Below, one piece after another: positions 1 to 8,528 of a DNA stretch of 64,000 bases (its first letter is position 1; every line of letters begins with the position of its first letter). This stretch comes from Ilyomonas sp965277535 (lineage in GTDB: Bacteria; Bacteroidota; Bacteroidia; Chitinophagales; Chitinophagaceae): positions 1,736,001 through 1,800,000 of the forward strand of contig OZ255825.1 in assembly GCA_965277535.1 (NCBI GenBank). The letters run 5' to 3'. A model generated the notes under the pieces. That model was given only the letters and a program-made list of their open reading frames with translations, was not told the DNA's origin and did not search any database. The translations under genes and the position numbers were made by a program.

Positions 1-167
1 GTATTAGTTCCTTTTACTACAACGCTGGCACCGTTTATCGGCAAGTTGTCCTTAGAGCTAAATACCTTTCCACTAACTCTTTTTTGAGCAAATAACGATG
101 AAGAAATAAGAACAAAAATAAACGCTGTACAAAGTTGCACAGCCAAGCAGTTGATTTTTTTTCGCAT
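1..167 (-). CDS. SusC/RagA-type TonB-dependent receptor, N-terminal fragment
   Basis: The reverse strand from an ATG at 165-167 reads without a stop to the window edge (55 codons). It opens with a signal peptide: a basic Arg-Lys-Lys-Lys start, a hydrophobic run and a cleavage site near SSLFAQ. After that comes VSGKVFSSKDNLPINGASV, the start of a carboxypeptidase-D-like regulatory domain. In Bacteroidota this arrangement is typical of SusC/RagA outer-membrane receptors that import glycans or peptides together with a SusD lipoprotein. Only the first domain is visible, so a different outer-membrane protein with the same domain is possible. The gene continues to the left of the window. Confidence 0.7.
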   Translation of the reverse strand, partial: MRKKINCLAVQLCTAFIFVLISSSLFAQKRVSGKVFSSKDNLPINGASVVVKGTN

Positions 168-619
168 AAGCAATCCTGTTAAAAAATTTTAGCTAAGATA
201 GGAGTTTGTATTTATTGTTAATTAACCTGGCTATATTTTTTTTGTTTTTTTGAAAATTGCTATATTATTGTTTCTCATTTAGTTATGTCATTTTTATAAA
301 ACTCAAAAAAACACTTTAGACAAAATAGGATTAAGATTAGCTAAAAAAGTATAAGGAATAAGACTCTTTTAACGAGTTAAAATCTTGCATTAAAACAAAA
401 AAATCTAAATCAAAATGAATTTGTGTGCGCAAAAATTGCATTAAAACTTGCACAAAACGTAATCGATAATTGATATTTAAGTATGTTCTTGGTTACTGAA
501 AAAATCTATATCAAGTAGATAAGTGATACTAAAAAGTTGTTTCAACGTTTATTATTACAGCCTCATAACCTATTAGCTCATAACAAGTGTAAGAATTGTT
601 CAACGCGAATCGAAGCAAT
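168..619. other. Intergenic, A+T-rich, no gene seen
   Basis: Very A+T-rich spacer between the start of the SusC-like receptor and the 3' end of mtgA. It should hold the receptor promoter, but I see no clear TAnnTTTG box in that orientation. The 12-mer TTGCATTAAAAC occurs twice, at 385-396 and 436-447. No open frame has coding character. Confidence 0.5.
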
Positions 620-1342
620 TTATTGAACCAACTCCTTTATATCATCATCGTTTTCAATGTTACTCATTTGCTTTAAAATCCAATTACTCTTCCAGCTTAC
701 AAAACGGCTTTCAGGTTGCACGGTGTATACTTTTGGATTGGGCAAACAAGCAATAATCATCGCGGCTTCTGTACGTGAAAGAGATTTTGCGCTTTTATCA
801 AAATAGGATTGTGAAGCGGCTTCCACACCATAAATACCTTTACCCATTTCAATTACATTTAAATACACTTCTAAAATGCGCTGCTTGCCCCAAATCCATT
901 CTATCATTTTGGTAAAATAAAACTCCGGCACTTTACGAATGTATTTTAAAATGCCTTCACCCTGCCATAAAAAAACATTTTTAGCTACTTGCTGGCTAAT
1001 AGTGCTGGCGGCGCTGCCCCGCACCCGGTTTTTCTTTTTCGGATTGGTTGACAAACTCTTTTCCAGCGATTTCCAGTCGAAGCCACTATGCAATGGAAAC
1101 AGTTGGTCTTCACCCGCCATGGCAGCCAGTTTGATAGTGGGCGAAATATCTTTGTCGCTTATATAGTTCCTTTTCAACCCATCGCCGCTTATCCAACTTC
1201 CAAGCTGCGTAAGTGTTAGGGGAGGCATCATCCACTTGCAAACCAATATATAAACAAAAGAAGAAAGAAACAGGAAAAAAAACACACGCCAGCACCAGCG
1301 CCAAAAACGGTAACGTTTGGTTTTGCGGGAATTTAAAGCCAT
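620..1342 (-). CDS. mtgA: Monofunctional peptidoglycan glycosyltransferase MtgA
   Basis: GT51 enzyme that polymerises lipid II into glycan strands at the outer face of the inner membrane; there is no transpeptidase domain. The 240 residues match the usual MtgA length. A single N-terminal membrane anchor lies at about residues 13-36. All GT51 motifs are present: catalytic Glu78 in EDQLFPLHSG, GSxxxxxQQVAKN at 109-122, RKVPE at 136-140 and the ILEVYLN motif near 156-162. The gene starts 9 nt after the stop of the LysE-family gene, so the two are probably co-transcribed; no functional link between them is known to me. Confidence 0.93.
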   Translation of the reverse strand: MALNSRKTKRYRFWRWCWRVFFFLFLSSFVYILVCKWMMPPLTLTQLGSWISGDGLKRNYISDKDISPTIKLAAMAGEDQLFPLHSGFDWKSLEKSLSTNPKKKNRVRGSAASTISQQVAKNVFLWQGEGILKYIRKVPEFYFTKMIEWIWGKQRILEVYLNVIEMGKGIYGVEAASQSYFDKSAKSLSRTEAAMIIACLPNPKVYTVQPESRFVSWKSNWILKQMSNIENDDDIKELVQ

Positions 1343-1351
1343 AAGCCAAAA

Positions 1352-2017
1352 TTAATTGATTTGCTTGCCTACCATGTGGCCTGTAAAAATTCCATACATG
1401 AGCACAATACCAAAAATCATTAAAATGATTCCTGAAATGCGGTCAATAATATGAATATTGTGCGGTGTAAGTTTGGTGCGAATTTTACCTGCCAGCATTA
1501 CCTTGCTTATATCGGCTGCTAACACAAACAACAAACAGGTTACAAACACTATCAAACGATATTGGCCGGGTTGTGCTACGCTTTCAGCATCTTCTAAAAT
1601 AGTAGCTGAGGCGGCAAACCAAAACAGAGAAACACCCGGGTTTAAAAGGTTCATAAAAAAGCCGGAAAAAAAGCCTGCCAGCATGTCTCGCTTTCGAAAC
1701 ACAGTAATCACTTTTACTTCATCGGGCCTTGGTACTTTTTTGAAAAAGAAATTGAATACGCCCAATAAAATTAAAAAAACGCTTCCCGCTATGCCAATGG
1801 TTTTTTCATGGCTCATTGCCTGCTTAAACAACTGCGAAAAAATGTTGCAAATGAGCACCAATAAAACATCGCTGGCACTTACGCCAGCAACAAAAGCAAA
1901 GCCGCCTTTGTGACCATTGTTTAAACTTTGGCGAATAATAGAAAAGATAACCGGACCTACCGATATGCTAAGCAATAATCCCAATGCCAAACCTTTCAAC
2001 AGGGCTGCAATCATCAT
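1352..2017 (-). CDS. LysE-family amino-acid exporter
   Basis: Small inner-membrane transporter of the LysE/RhtB superfamily, whose members export amino acids such as lysine, arginine or threonine. The 221-residue protein shows about six hydrophobic segments and the family's N-terminal LSISVGPVIFSIIRQSL stretch with its Gly-Pro. I start at the tandem ATG pair (2015-2017 and 2012-2014) because the open frame upstream does not look like protein. The gene precedes mtgA in a probable operon. Substrate cannot be told from the sequence. Confidence 0.8.
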   Translation of the reverse strand: MMIAALLKGLALGLLLSISVGPVIFSIIRQSLNNGHKGGFAFVAGVSASDVLLVLICNIFSQLFKQAMSHEKTIGIAGSVFLILLGVFNFFFKKVPRPDEVKVITVFRKRDMLAGFFSGFFMNLLNPGVSLFWFAASATILEDAESVAQPGQYRLIVFVTCLLFVLAADISKVMLAGKIRTKLTPHNIHIIDRISGIILMIFGIVLMYGIFTGHMVGKQIN

Positions 2018-2244
2018 TCTTATAAAATAAAAATAGACAACGAATATAAAGGTTTCGGAAATAGAACCATTGCCGAATTGCTGCAAAAACAAGAATTGTT
2101 GGTTCTGTCTTATTCAGTTACACAGCTTTTGTTTTTGCAGCAATTTCATTTTTAACAAGAATACTATAAGGCTTTGCCTTTTGTTGTTTTCAACTTTATT
2201 ACTCACACATTACCTTCATCGCGATTTTTAAAAAGGAAAAATAC

Positions 2245-4815
2245 ATGAGAAAAGTAGGGATACTGCTGGCTGTAACTATGATGCTGGCAAGTTGTGTGGT
2301 AAAAAAAACAATAACACCAGCAAATCCAACAACCGCGCGTGCTACACCAACCGGCGACACTACACATCGCCTTCCGCCGCAAAAAATAGGTGTGCCCAAA
2401 GCGTATAGCGATGTGATAACAAGCAAAGCCATTACCAAGCAAGGTTTGTTTACCGTTCATAAGGTTGATGAAAAGTGGTATTTTGAAATACCGGATAGTT
2501 TATTAAACAAACAAATTTTAGCCGTTACCCGCTACAGCCGCACGCCTGCCGGTGGCAACGTTTACGGCGGCGAGCTTGCCAACCAACAAACAGTTCGGTT
2601 TGAGCGCGGACCGAACAACAACATTTTTCTGCGCGTAGTTACAACCGTAAATGTGGCTGATTCTTCCAACCAAATTTATAAAGCGGTAACCAACTCAAGC
2701 GAAAACCCGATTGCGGCGGTGTTTGATATTAAAGCGTTTGGAAGAGATACAGTAAACAACCGCGATTCTGCCTCCATTGTAATAGATGTTACCGATTTTT
2801 TTCGCGGCGATAACCAGATTGTGAGCATCAACCCGTGGGACAAAAGAACGTATAATTTATCAGGCTTAATCAGCGATCGGTCTTTCATTGATAACATCAA
2901 TAGCTATCCTTTAAACACAGAAGTAAAAACAGTAAAAACGTTTGGCTCAAGCGCAAGTTTTGGAGGGTTTTCTTTTGGCCCTTTTCCTTCTACTACATTT
3001 CCGGCTGCCAATGCAGCAGGTGCGGTAACATTGGCAATTAATAATTCATTCATTATGTTGCCCACAAAGCCAATGGAAAAGCGGGCTTTCGATCCGCGTG
3101 TGGGTTATTTTGCCGATGATTATACCGTATATGGAGATGAGCAGCAAAAGGTAAAGAATGATGTGTTTGTTGTTCGCTGGCGGCTGGAGCCGAAGTCTGA
3201 AGATATTGACAGATGGAAAAGGGGCGAACTGGTTGAACCCGCCAAGCCGATTGTTTATTATATTGACCCTGCAACGCCCAAAAAATGGCGGCCTTATTTA
3301 ATTCAGGGTATTAACGACTGGCAAAAAGCGTTTGAAAAAGCTGGCTTTAGAAATGCAATTATGGCGAAAGAATGGCCTGAAAACGATAGTACCATGAGCC
3401 TCGAAGATGCTCGTTTTTCAGTACTTCGCTACTTTGCTTCTGATATTGAAAACGCTTATGGCCCTAATATTAATGACCCGCGCACAGGTGAGATTTTAGA
3501 AAGCCATATCGGCTGGTATCACAATGTGATGAAGCTGTTGCACGACTGGTATTTTATACAGACGGCAGCCGTTGACCCCAAAGCAAGAACCATGAAGCTA
3601 AACGATTCATTAATGGGTCAGTTGATACGGTTTGTATCTTCTCATGAAATTGGTCATACGTTGGGTTTGCGCCATAATATGGGAAGCAGCAGCACAGTTC
3701 CGGTTGAAAAACTACGCGATAAGGCCTGGCTGGCAGTACACGGGCACACGCCATCCATCATGGATTATGCGCGTTTCAATTATGTGGCGCAACCTGAAGA
3801 TGGCATTCCAGAAACAGGCTTGTTTCCACACATTGGCGAGTATGACAAATGGGCAATTCAATGGGGTTATTCGTACAGCGGTGGAAAAACGGAAGAAGAA
3901 GATAAAAAGATTATCAACAAATGGGTAATTGACAGCCTGAAAGCCAATCCCAGACTGTGGTTTGGAACAGAAACCAACCCATACGATCCGCATTCGCAAA
4001 CCGAAGATTTGGGCGATAATAGTATGAAGGCTGGTGAATATGGCATCAAAAATTTAAAGCGCATTTTGCCTCAGTTGCCTTTGTGGACAAAAGAAGACGC
4101 AGATAAATACGATAATCTGGAAGACATGTATTCGCAGCTTGCCATTCAGTACAACCGTTATGTATTTCATGTATTGAAAAATATAGGTGGCATTTACGAA
4201 GTGCCCAAGAGCGTGGAGCAAACCGGCGATGTATATTCACCCACACCAAAAGCTACGCAAAAAGAAGCGGTTGCCTTTTTAAATCATCAGTTATTTCAAA
4301 CACCAACATGGTTACTGGATAAGAATATTTTAAACAAATTCAGCAATCCTTCCTCAGCAGAAGCGGTAGGGAATATTCAAACCAATACCATCAACAGTTT
4401 GGTTTCGCCTTCACGGCTTGCCCGCATGGTGTACAGCAGTTATCGCTTTAGTGATAACAATCCATATACTGCCGATGAAATGCTTACCGATGCTGAAAAC
4501 GGCATCTGGAGCGAGTTGCAGACGAAAAAGCCGATTGACATGTATCGCCGCAATGTTCAAAAAGCATACACAGAAGCTTTGATCAATATTTTGGCGCCCT
4601 CCGGTGGTGGCATCACCATTTCATTCGGCTCGCTGGGTGCATTGGGCAGTACCAATGTAAAATCAACCGATGTGGTTTCCATTGCACGTGCACATTTGGT
4701 TTTGTTGCGAAATAAAATTCTGGCTGCTATTCCTGGAACAACCGATAAGATGAGCAAGTATCATTTAGAAGATGTGGCAGAACGAATCAAGCGGGCGCTG
4801 GATCCGAGATTATAG
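2245..4815 (+). CDS. DUF5117/DUF5118 zinc metalloprotease lipoprotein
   Basis: Large (856 aa) secreted metalloprotease of a family widespread in Bacteroidota. A lipoprotein signal ends in LASC (Cys17), so the protein is anchored to a membrane. The N-terminal half fits DUF5118 and DUF5117. The catalytic HEIGHTLGLRH lies at residues 467-477, the extended zinc site HExxHxxGxxH of metzincin-like peptidases, followed by a Met-turn-like SIMDY. The substrate is unknown. An AAAGGA-like sequence lies shortly before the ATG. The gene is transcribed alone and ends at a strong hairpin. Confidence 0.87.
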   Translation: MRKVGILLAVTMMLASCVVKKTITPANPTTARATPTGDTTHRLPPQKIGVPKAYSDVITSKAITKQGLFTVHKVDEKWYFEIPDSLLNKQILAVTRYSRTPAGGNVYGGELANQQTVRFERGPNNNIFLRVVTTVNVADSSNQIYKAVTNSSENPIAAVFDIKAFGRDTVNNRDSASIVIDVTDFFRGDNQIVSINPWDKRTYNLSGLISDRSFIDNINSYPLNTEVKTVKTFGSSASFGGFSFGPFPSTTFPAANAAGAVTLAINNSFIMLPTKPMEKRAFDPRVGYFADDYTVYGDEQQKVKNDVFVVRWRLEPKSEDIDRWKRGELVEPAKPIVYYIDPATPKKWRPYLIQGINDWQKAFEKAGFRNAIMAKEWPENDSTMSLEDARFSVLRYFASDIENAYGPNINDPRTGEILESHIGWYHNVMKLLHDWYFIQTAAVDPKARTMKLNDSLMGQLIRFVSSHEIGHTLGLRHNMGSSSTVPVEKLRDKAWLAVHGHTPSIMDYARFNYVAQPEDGIPETGLFPHIGEYDKWAIQWGYSYSGGKTEEEDKKIINKWVIDSLKANPRLWFGTETNPYDPHSQTEDLGDNSMKAGEYGIKNLKRILPQLPLWTKEDADKYDNLEDMYSQLAIQYNRYVFHVLKNIGGIYEVPKSVEQTGDVYSPTPKATQKEAVAFLNHQLFQTPTWLLDKNILNKFSNPSSAEAVGNIQTNTINSLVSPSRLARMVYSSYRFSDNNPYTADEMLTDAENGIWSELQTKKPIDMYRRNVQKAYTEALINILAPSGGGITISFGSLGALGSTNVKSTDVVSIARAHLVLLRNKILAAIPGTTDKMSKYHLEDVAERIKRALDPRL

Positions 4816-4824
4816 TTTTTGGGC

Positions 4825-4875
4825 AAAACAAAAGCACAAACAGAACATTCTCCTATCTGTTTGTGCTTTTGTTTT
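4825..4875 (+). terminator. Intrinsic terminator after the metalloprotease gene
   Basis: A perfect 19-bp inverted repeat (4825-4843 with 4857-4875) with a 13-nt loop. The 3' arm ends in CTTTTGTTTT, which acts as the U-rich tail. The stem lies 9 nt after the stop codon. The GCAAAACAAAAG half is one of the recurring boxes of this window. Confidence 0.85.
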
Positions 4876-5058
4876 AAAAGAAATAACAAAAAAGTGTTGG
4901 GTTTATCAATTGCAAAAAAGGGGCAAAACAAAAAATCGAATCCATTACGCAAATGTTAGCCGCTTTCCTTCGTGTCTTTGAGTCTTCGTGGCTAACCCAT
5001 CATCCAAAACATTCTCTTAAAACAATGACTCAGTCTTTATTATCAATGTTTTTTACCA

Positions 5059-5066
5059 TACCTTTG
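5059..5066 (+). promoter_or_regulatory. -7 box TACCTTTG upstream of yceD
   Basis: Exact match to the Bacteroidota -7 element TAnnTTTG, 19 nt before the yceD start. A weak TTTA lies near the -33 position. It would drive the yceD-rpmF unit. Confidence 0.6.
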
Positions 5067-5085
5067 CCACCCTTAATTTTGAGCT

Positions 5086-5628
5086 ATGAATAACCGGAGA
5101 GCGTATGAGATAGCGTTTGTGGGATTAAAACCGGGCATTCACGAGTATCATTACAATATAGACGACAAGTTCTTTGCACAATACGGCGAGCAGGATTTTA
5201 CCAACTGTAACGCTCACATTAAGCTGTTGCTTGACAAAGAAAACGGCTTTTTATTGCTAAAGTTTGATGTTGACGGAACGGCAAATGCTTTGTGTGACCG
5301 TTGCGGAAACACACTCACAGTAAAGCTTTGGGATGAATTTAATATTGTGGTGAAAATGGTTGATGAGCCGGACAAGATGAACGAGCAGGAAGAAGACCCT
5401 GATGTATATTATATTTCTAAAACGGAAAGTCATTTGTATGTGGGCGACTGGATTTATGAATTCATCAACTTAAGCATTCCCTCGCAAAAGATTTGTGCCG
5501 ATGATGCCGAAGGAGCCAGCACCTGCAACCAGGAAGTGTTGAGCAAGCTGGAGCAAATGAAAAACGAAGCAGAGAAGGGTGAAAACCTTATCTGGAAAGG
5601 GTTAGAGCAATTTAAAAATTTACAATAA
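5086..5628 (+). CDS. yceD: YceD/DUF177 family protein
   Basis: 180-residue DUF177 protein. The family is encoded next to rpmF in most bacteria and is linked to 23S rRNA accumulation or ribosome assembly in some species; its molecular role here is inferred only from that association. Cys70 and Cys73 form a CxxC pair, and further Cys residues in the C-terminal part could complete a metal site. It lies 20 nt upstream of rpmF, as expected for the conserved yceD-rpmF-plsX order. Confidence 0.85.
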   Translation: MNNRRAYEIAFVGLKPGIHEYHYNIDDKFFAQYGEQDFTNCNAHIKLLLDKENGFLLLKFDVDGTANALCDRCGNTLTVKLWDEFNIVVKMVDEPDKMNEQEEDPDVYYISKTESHLYVGDWIYEFINLSIPSQKICADDAEGASTCNQEVLSKLEQMKNEAEKGENLIWKGLEQFKNLQ

Positions 5629-5648
5629 TCATTTTAAAATAACAAGTC

Positions 5649-5843
5649 ATGCCAAATCCGAAACGCAGGCATTCGCAACAACGCAGTGCCAAACGCAGAA
5701 CACATTATAAAGCAGAAGAAGTAACACTGAGCAAAGACACCACAACCGGTGAATTGCACGTGCGCCATCGTGCCCATGTAAGCGAAGGCAAGCTTTACTA
5801 CAAAGGAAAACTAGTATCTGAAAAAGCTCCTTTGAAAGCGTAA
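5649..5843 (+). CDS. rpmF: 50S ribosomal protein L32
   Basis: 64-residue L32 beginning MPNPKRRHSQQRSAKRRTHY, the highly conserved basic N-terminus of the family that contacts 23S rRNA. No Cys is present, so this is the zinc-free form. It lies in the yceD-rpmF-plsX cluster. Confidence 0.95.
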   Translation: MPNPKRRHSQQRSAKRRTHYKAEEVTLSKDTTTGELHVRHRAHVSEGKLYYKGKLVSEKAPLKA

Positions 5844-5864
5844 GAAAGAGTTTTATTGATTTAG

Positions 5865-5939
5865 TGAACCAGTAAGGTTATAACAAAGAAGCAAAGCTAA
5901 GTTTGGTTTTGCCTCTTTTTTGTATGCTTTACTGGTTCA
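5865..5939 (+). terminator. Hairpin between rpmF and plsX
   Basis: An 11-bp inverted repeat (5865-5875 with 5929-5939, around GAACCAGTAA/TTACTGGTTC) encloses a second imperfect hairpin that ends in CCTCTTTTTT. It begins 22 nt after the rpmF stop and could be a terminator or attenuator separating ribosomal from lipid-synthesis expression. Confidence 0.45.
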
Positions 5940-5981
5940 ATTCGTTTTCCGGTTTCCCTATTTCTTATTAGCTTGCCGCCT

Positions 5982-6937
5982 ATGAACATAGGATAGACAT
6001 GATGGGTGGCGATTATGCTCCACTCGAAGCCGTATTGGGTTTGCAATTGTACCTGTCGAAAAGATCAGCGCCGGCAACTTTGTTTTGCATCGGTGATGAG
6101 CCGCAGATAGAATCATTATTTAGCCAATACCAAATCTCTTCTCCATATACCCGCATTATTCATGCACCGGAAGTAATCGGCTACCATGAGCATCCCGTAA
6201 AAGCATTAAAAGAAAAACAGCAATCCTCAATTGCCATTGGTTTTCACCTGTTAGCTACGGGTAAAATAGATGCATTGTTAAGTGCAGGCAACACAGGTGC
6301 AATGCTGGTAGGAACCATGTACACCATCAAAGCCATTGAAGGCGTGTTACGCCCTACTATTTCAACCATCATTCCTAAAATAAACGGCGCTACCGGTTTG
6401 TTGTTAGATGTAGGTTTGAACGCTGATTGCAAGCCTGAACAACTGAACCAATTTGCCATTTTAGGCAGTATGTATGCTGAACATATTTTGGGCATTTCCA
6501 AACCTCGCATTGGTTTGCTGAATGTAGGCGAAGAAGAAGGCAAAGGCAACCTTCTCGCGCAGGCTACTTATCCTCTTTTAAAAGAAAATACTGCCATCCA
6601 TTTTATTGGCAACATAGAAGGAAGAGATGTATTTATTGATAAAGCTGACGTGATTGTTTGCGATGGATTTACCGGTAATGTCATTTTAAAAATGGCAGAA
6701 TCGCTATACGATATTTCAGTGCAACGTGGCATTGAAAAGGACGAATACATGAGCCGCTTTCATTACGAAAATTATGGCGGCACACCGGTGTTGGGCGTTG
6801 GCAAGCCGGTGATTATTGGTCATGGCATCAGCAATGCAAAGGCATTTAAAAACATGATTGTAGCGGCTGAAAAAATGATTGATTCCAACTTCTGCGATAC
6901 GATAAAAAGTGCGTTTGCCAATGTGGTTACTCAATAA
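5982..6937 (+). CDS. plsX: Phosphate acyltransferase PlsX, start region frameshifted
   Basis: PlsX makes acyl-phosphate from acyl-ACP for phospholipid synthesis. The body is complete: MMGGDYAP, the LSAGNTGAML motif and the conserved VCDGFTGNVILKM. The N-terminus is not. An ATG at 5982 reads MNIG and then hits TAG. Adding one A after GGA at 5991-5993 would restore MNIGIDMMGGDYAP, the normal start, in a 318-residue product. As written, translation could begin only at ATG 5999 (312 aa), which would remove the first beta-strand. It is either a real 1-nt deletion with a remote start or a sequence error; the gene is normally essential or important. fabH, often next, is absent. Confidence 0.85.
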
Positions 6938-7243
6938 AATCACTTAGAAAAGTGTCATTATTCCGTTGCAGCCTTGCAGAATGATGAACACTTATAATGT
7001 ACACATGTGAAGAATCAAAGCGATAAATAATCCGGTATTTTTTGAAAAGGATTTCTTTGTAAAAAGATTGAGGTAGCTCACGAAGTGGCTTTCCGATCTC
7101 AGGATAACGTTCAAGCTTTTCAATTGCAGTAAATAGTTTGTTGACGAATTGTTTTGCATACCACACACTGAATCACGACTTATAAAAGTAGCAATATCAT
7201 CAACATCCTGCAATGCTTCCCTTGTCCATATTATTAAAACCAT
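6927..7243 (-). pseudogene. RelE/ParE-type toxin with a 2-nt frameshift
   Basis: Two reading frames together make one ParE-family toxin of about 104 residues. The first runs from ATG 7241-7243 (MVLIIWTREALQDVDDIATF) to SRDSV, and the second continues from VWYAKQFVNKLF to the end. The join lies in a GTGTGTGG run near 7161-7168, where removing one GT restores a single frame. ParE-like toxins poison gyrase or cleave ribosome-bound mRNA. The upstream antitoxin gene overlaps its start by 10 nt. The 3' end faces and overlaps the end of plsX by 11 nt. If the indel is real the toxin is dead. Confidence 0.75.
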
Positions 7244-7422
7244 TTAGCCAAGTATTCTTTCGCTTGTTCAGTCGTATAAATTTTCCCTTCCAAAATATTC
7301 TTTTCTGCTTTCTCAATTTTTTCCAACATCACAATCCGTTGGAGCAAAACGTCAATATCGGTAAACTCTTCTTCAGGCATGGCATTGATAGTATCAATAA
7401 CACGTTGTTTGTTAAGTGCCAT
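7234..7422 (-). CDS. Antitoxin of the ParE-like module
   Basis: 62-residue acidic protein, probably mostly helical, with a C-terminal EQAKEYLAKWF. Position is the main evidence: it precedes and overlaps a ParE-type toxin gene by 10 nt in the usual antitoxin-first order. It has no recognisable DNA-binding domain that I can name, but the ILEGKIYTTEQAKEYL segment resembles Bacteroidota antitoxins seen with ParE. It would neutralise the toxin and may autoregulate the operon. Confidence 0.65.
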   Translation of the reverse strand: MALNKQRVIDTINAMPEEEFTDIDVLLQRIVMLEKIEKAEKNILEGKIYTTEQAKEYLAKWF

Positions 7423-7468
7423 AACAATGTTTTTACCAAATATAATAAATTATAAAAACCCAATCAAC

Positions 7469-8101
7469 CTACACCGAAAACTTATACACTTCTTCTACTT
7501 CAGTACCGGCAGGCATTTCAAAGATGGGTTTGATTTTGCCATCTTTTAAACCATATACCCAGCCATGCAAATGCGGCCGTTGTTCGGCTTTCCATGCCCG
7601 TTGAATAAGGGAAGTATGCGCCAGGTGTTTTACCTGTTCTATCACATTCAATTCTACCAGCCGGTTGGCTTTTTGCTCTGTATCGTGTATTGCATTCAGT
7701 TCTTCTTTATGCAAGCTGTACACATCTTTAATATTGCGCAGCCACATGTTCAAAATGTTGCCAAAGTCTTTATCGCTTAGCGAAGCAATAATGCCCCCGC
7801 AACCATAATGGCCGCACACAATGATGTGCCTTACTTTTAAAATGTTTACAGCATAATCTACCACGCTTAACAGGTTTACATCCGTTGACAACACTAAGTT
7901 CGCCACGTTTCGGTGCACGAAAATTTCGCCCGGCTGCGTATTGGTAATTTCGTTGGCAGGCACGCGGCTATCGCTGCAGCCAATCCATAAAAATTCGGGC
8001 GATTGCAGTTCGGCAAGGCGTTTAAAATAAAGAGCATCTCCTTCTACTTTTTCTTTTGCCCAAGCCTGGTTATCGCGTAATAATTTTTCGTAAACCTGCA
8101 T
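7469..8101 (-). CDS. can: Beta-class carbonic anhydrase
   Basis: Zinc enzyme interconverting CO2 and bicarbonate in the cytoplasm, supplying bicarbonate for carboxylases. 210 residues. The beta-class zinc ligands are Cys42, His98 and Cys101, and the Asp44-Arg46 dyad sits in CSDSRVPAN. The HYGCGG motif is intact. It is monocistronic, downstream of which lies the toxin-antitoxin locus on the same strand. Confidence 0.95.
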   Translation of the reverse strand: MQVYEKLLRDNQAWAKEKVEGDALYFKRLAELQSPEFLWIGCSDSRVPANEITNTQPGEIFVHRNVANLVLSTDVNLLSVVDYAVNILKVRHIIVCGHYGCGGIIASLSDKDFGNILNMWLRNIKDVYSLHKEELNAIHDTEQKANRLVELNVIEQVKHLAHTSLIQRAWKAEQRPHLHGWVYGLKDGKIKPIFEMPAGTEVEEVYKFSV

Positions 8102-8528
8102 TTGTTTTTACTTGATTTTTTGTAAGAAAATTTTGCATCAAAACTAAAGCGGCTTCCTCAATGTTCAGCATAGATTTTACCGCAGCGTATCGCAGCAAAA
8201 GATTTGCTTTCGTGTTTTAAATAAAATAACTGGCGTATAGAGAAGGGATGATATTGCGCACAGAGAAAAGGAGCCAACAGAGAGTATTTTGTATTCCTCT
8301 GCTTTCTCCGTTCTCTGTGCGGATTATCATTTCTCTCAAAAAATATCCCGGCAAAAATAACCTGCTGTATGTTGAAGAAAGGCGTCTAGGTTATATAGAA
8401 GAAAAACGAAACAGGAGGTTTGGCAGAGTTTGTTTTTACACAAATTCTTTACCTCCAGCACAAAGCAAACAATTGCAAAATCACTCTCCTACTTTTTACT
8501 TATTTTGCGCGTCTCCAAAAATTAAACC
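8102..8528. other. Intergenic region with inverted repeat, galE promoter side
   Basis: Divergent spacer between the carbonic anhydrase and galE. An 11-bp inverted repeat (8257-8267 with 8311-8321, CGCACAGAGAA/TTCTCTGTGCG) makes a long hairpin; a decayed relative lies at 59303-59368. A TTTGTTTTTACAC box, variant of the window's recurring motif, occurs at about 8430. A TATTTTG sequence 12 nt before the galE ATG may be its -7 element. No gene is seen. Confidence 0.5.

Noticed and set aside
168..619. Possible tRNA or other RNA gene in the A+T-rich spacer
   Set aside because: No cloverleaf, T-loop GTTCGAATC motif or conserved RNA core found here or elsewhere in the window.
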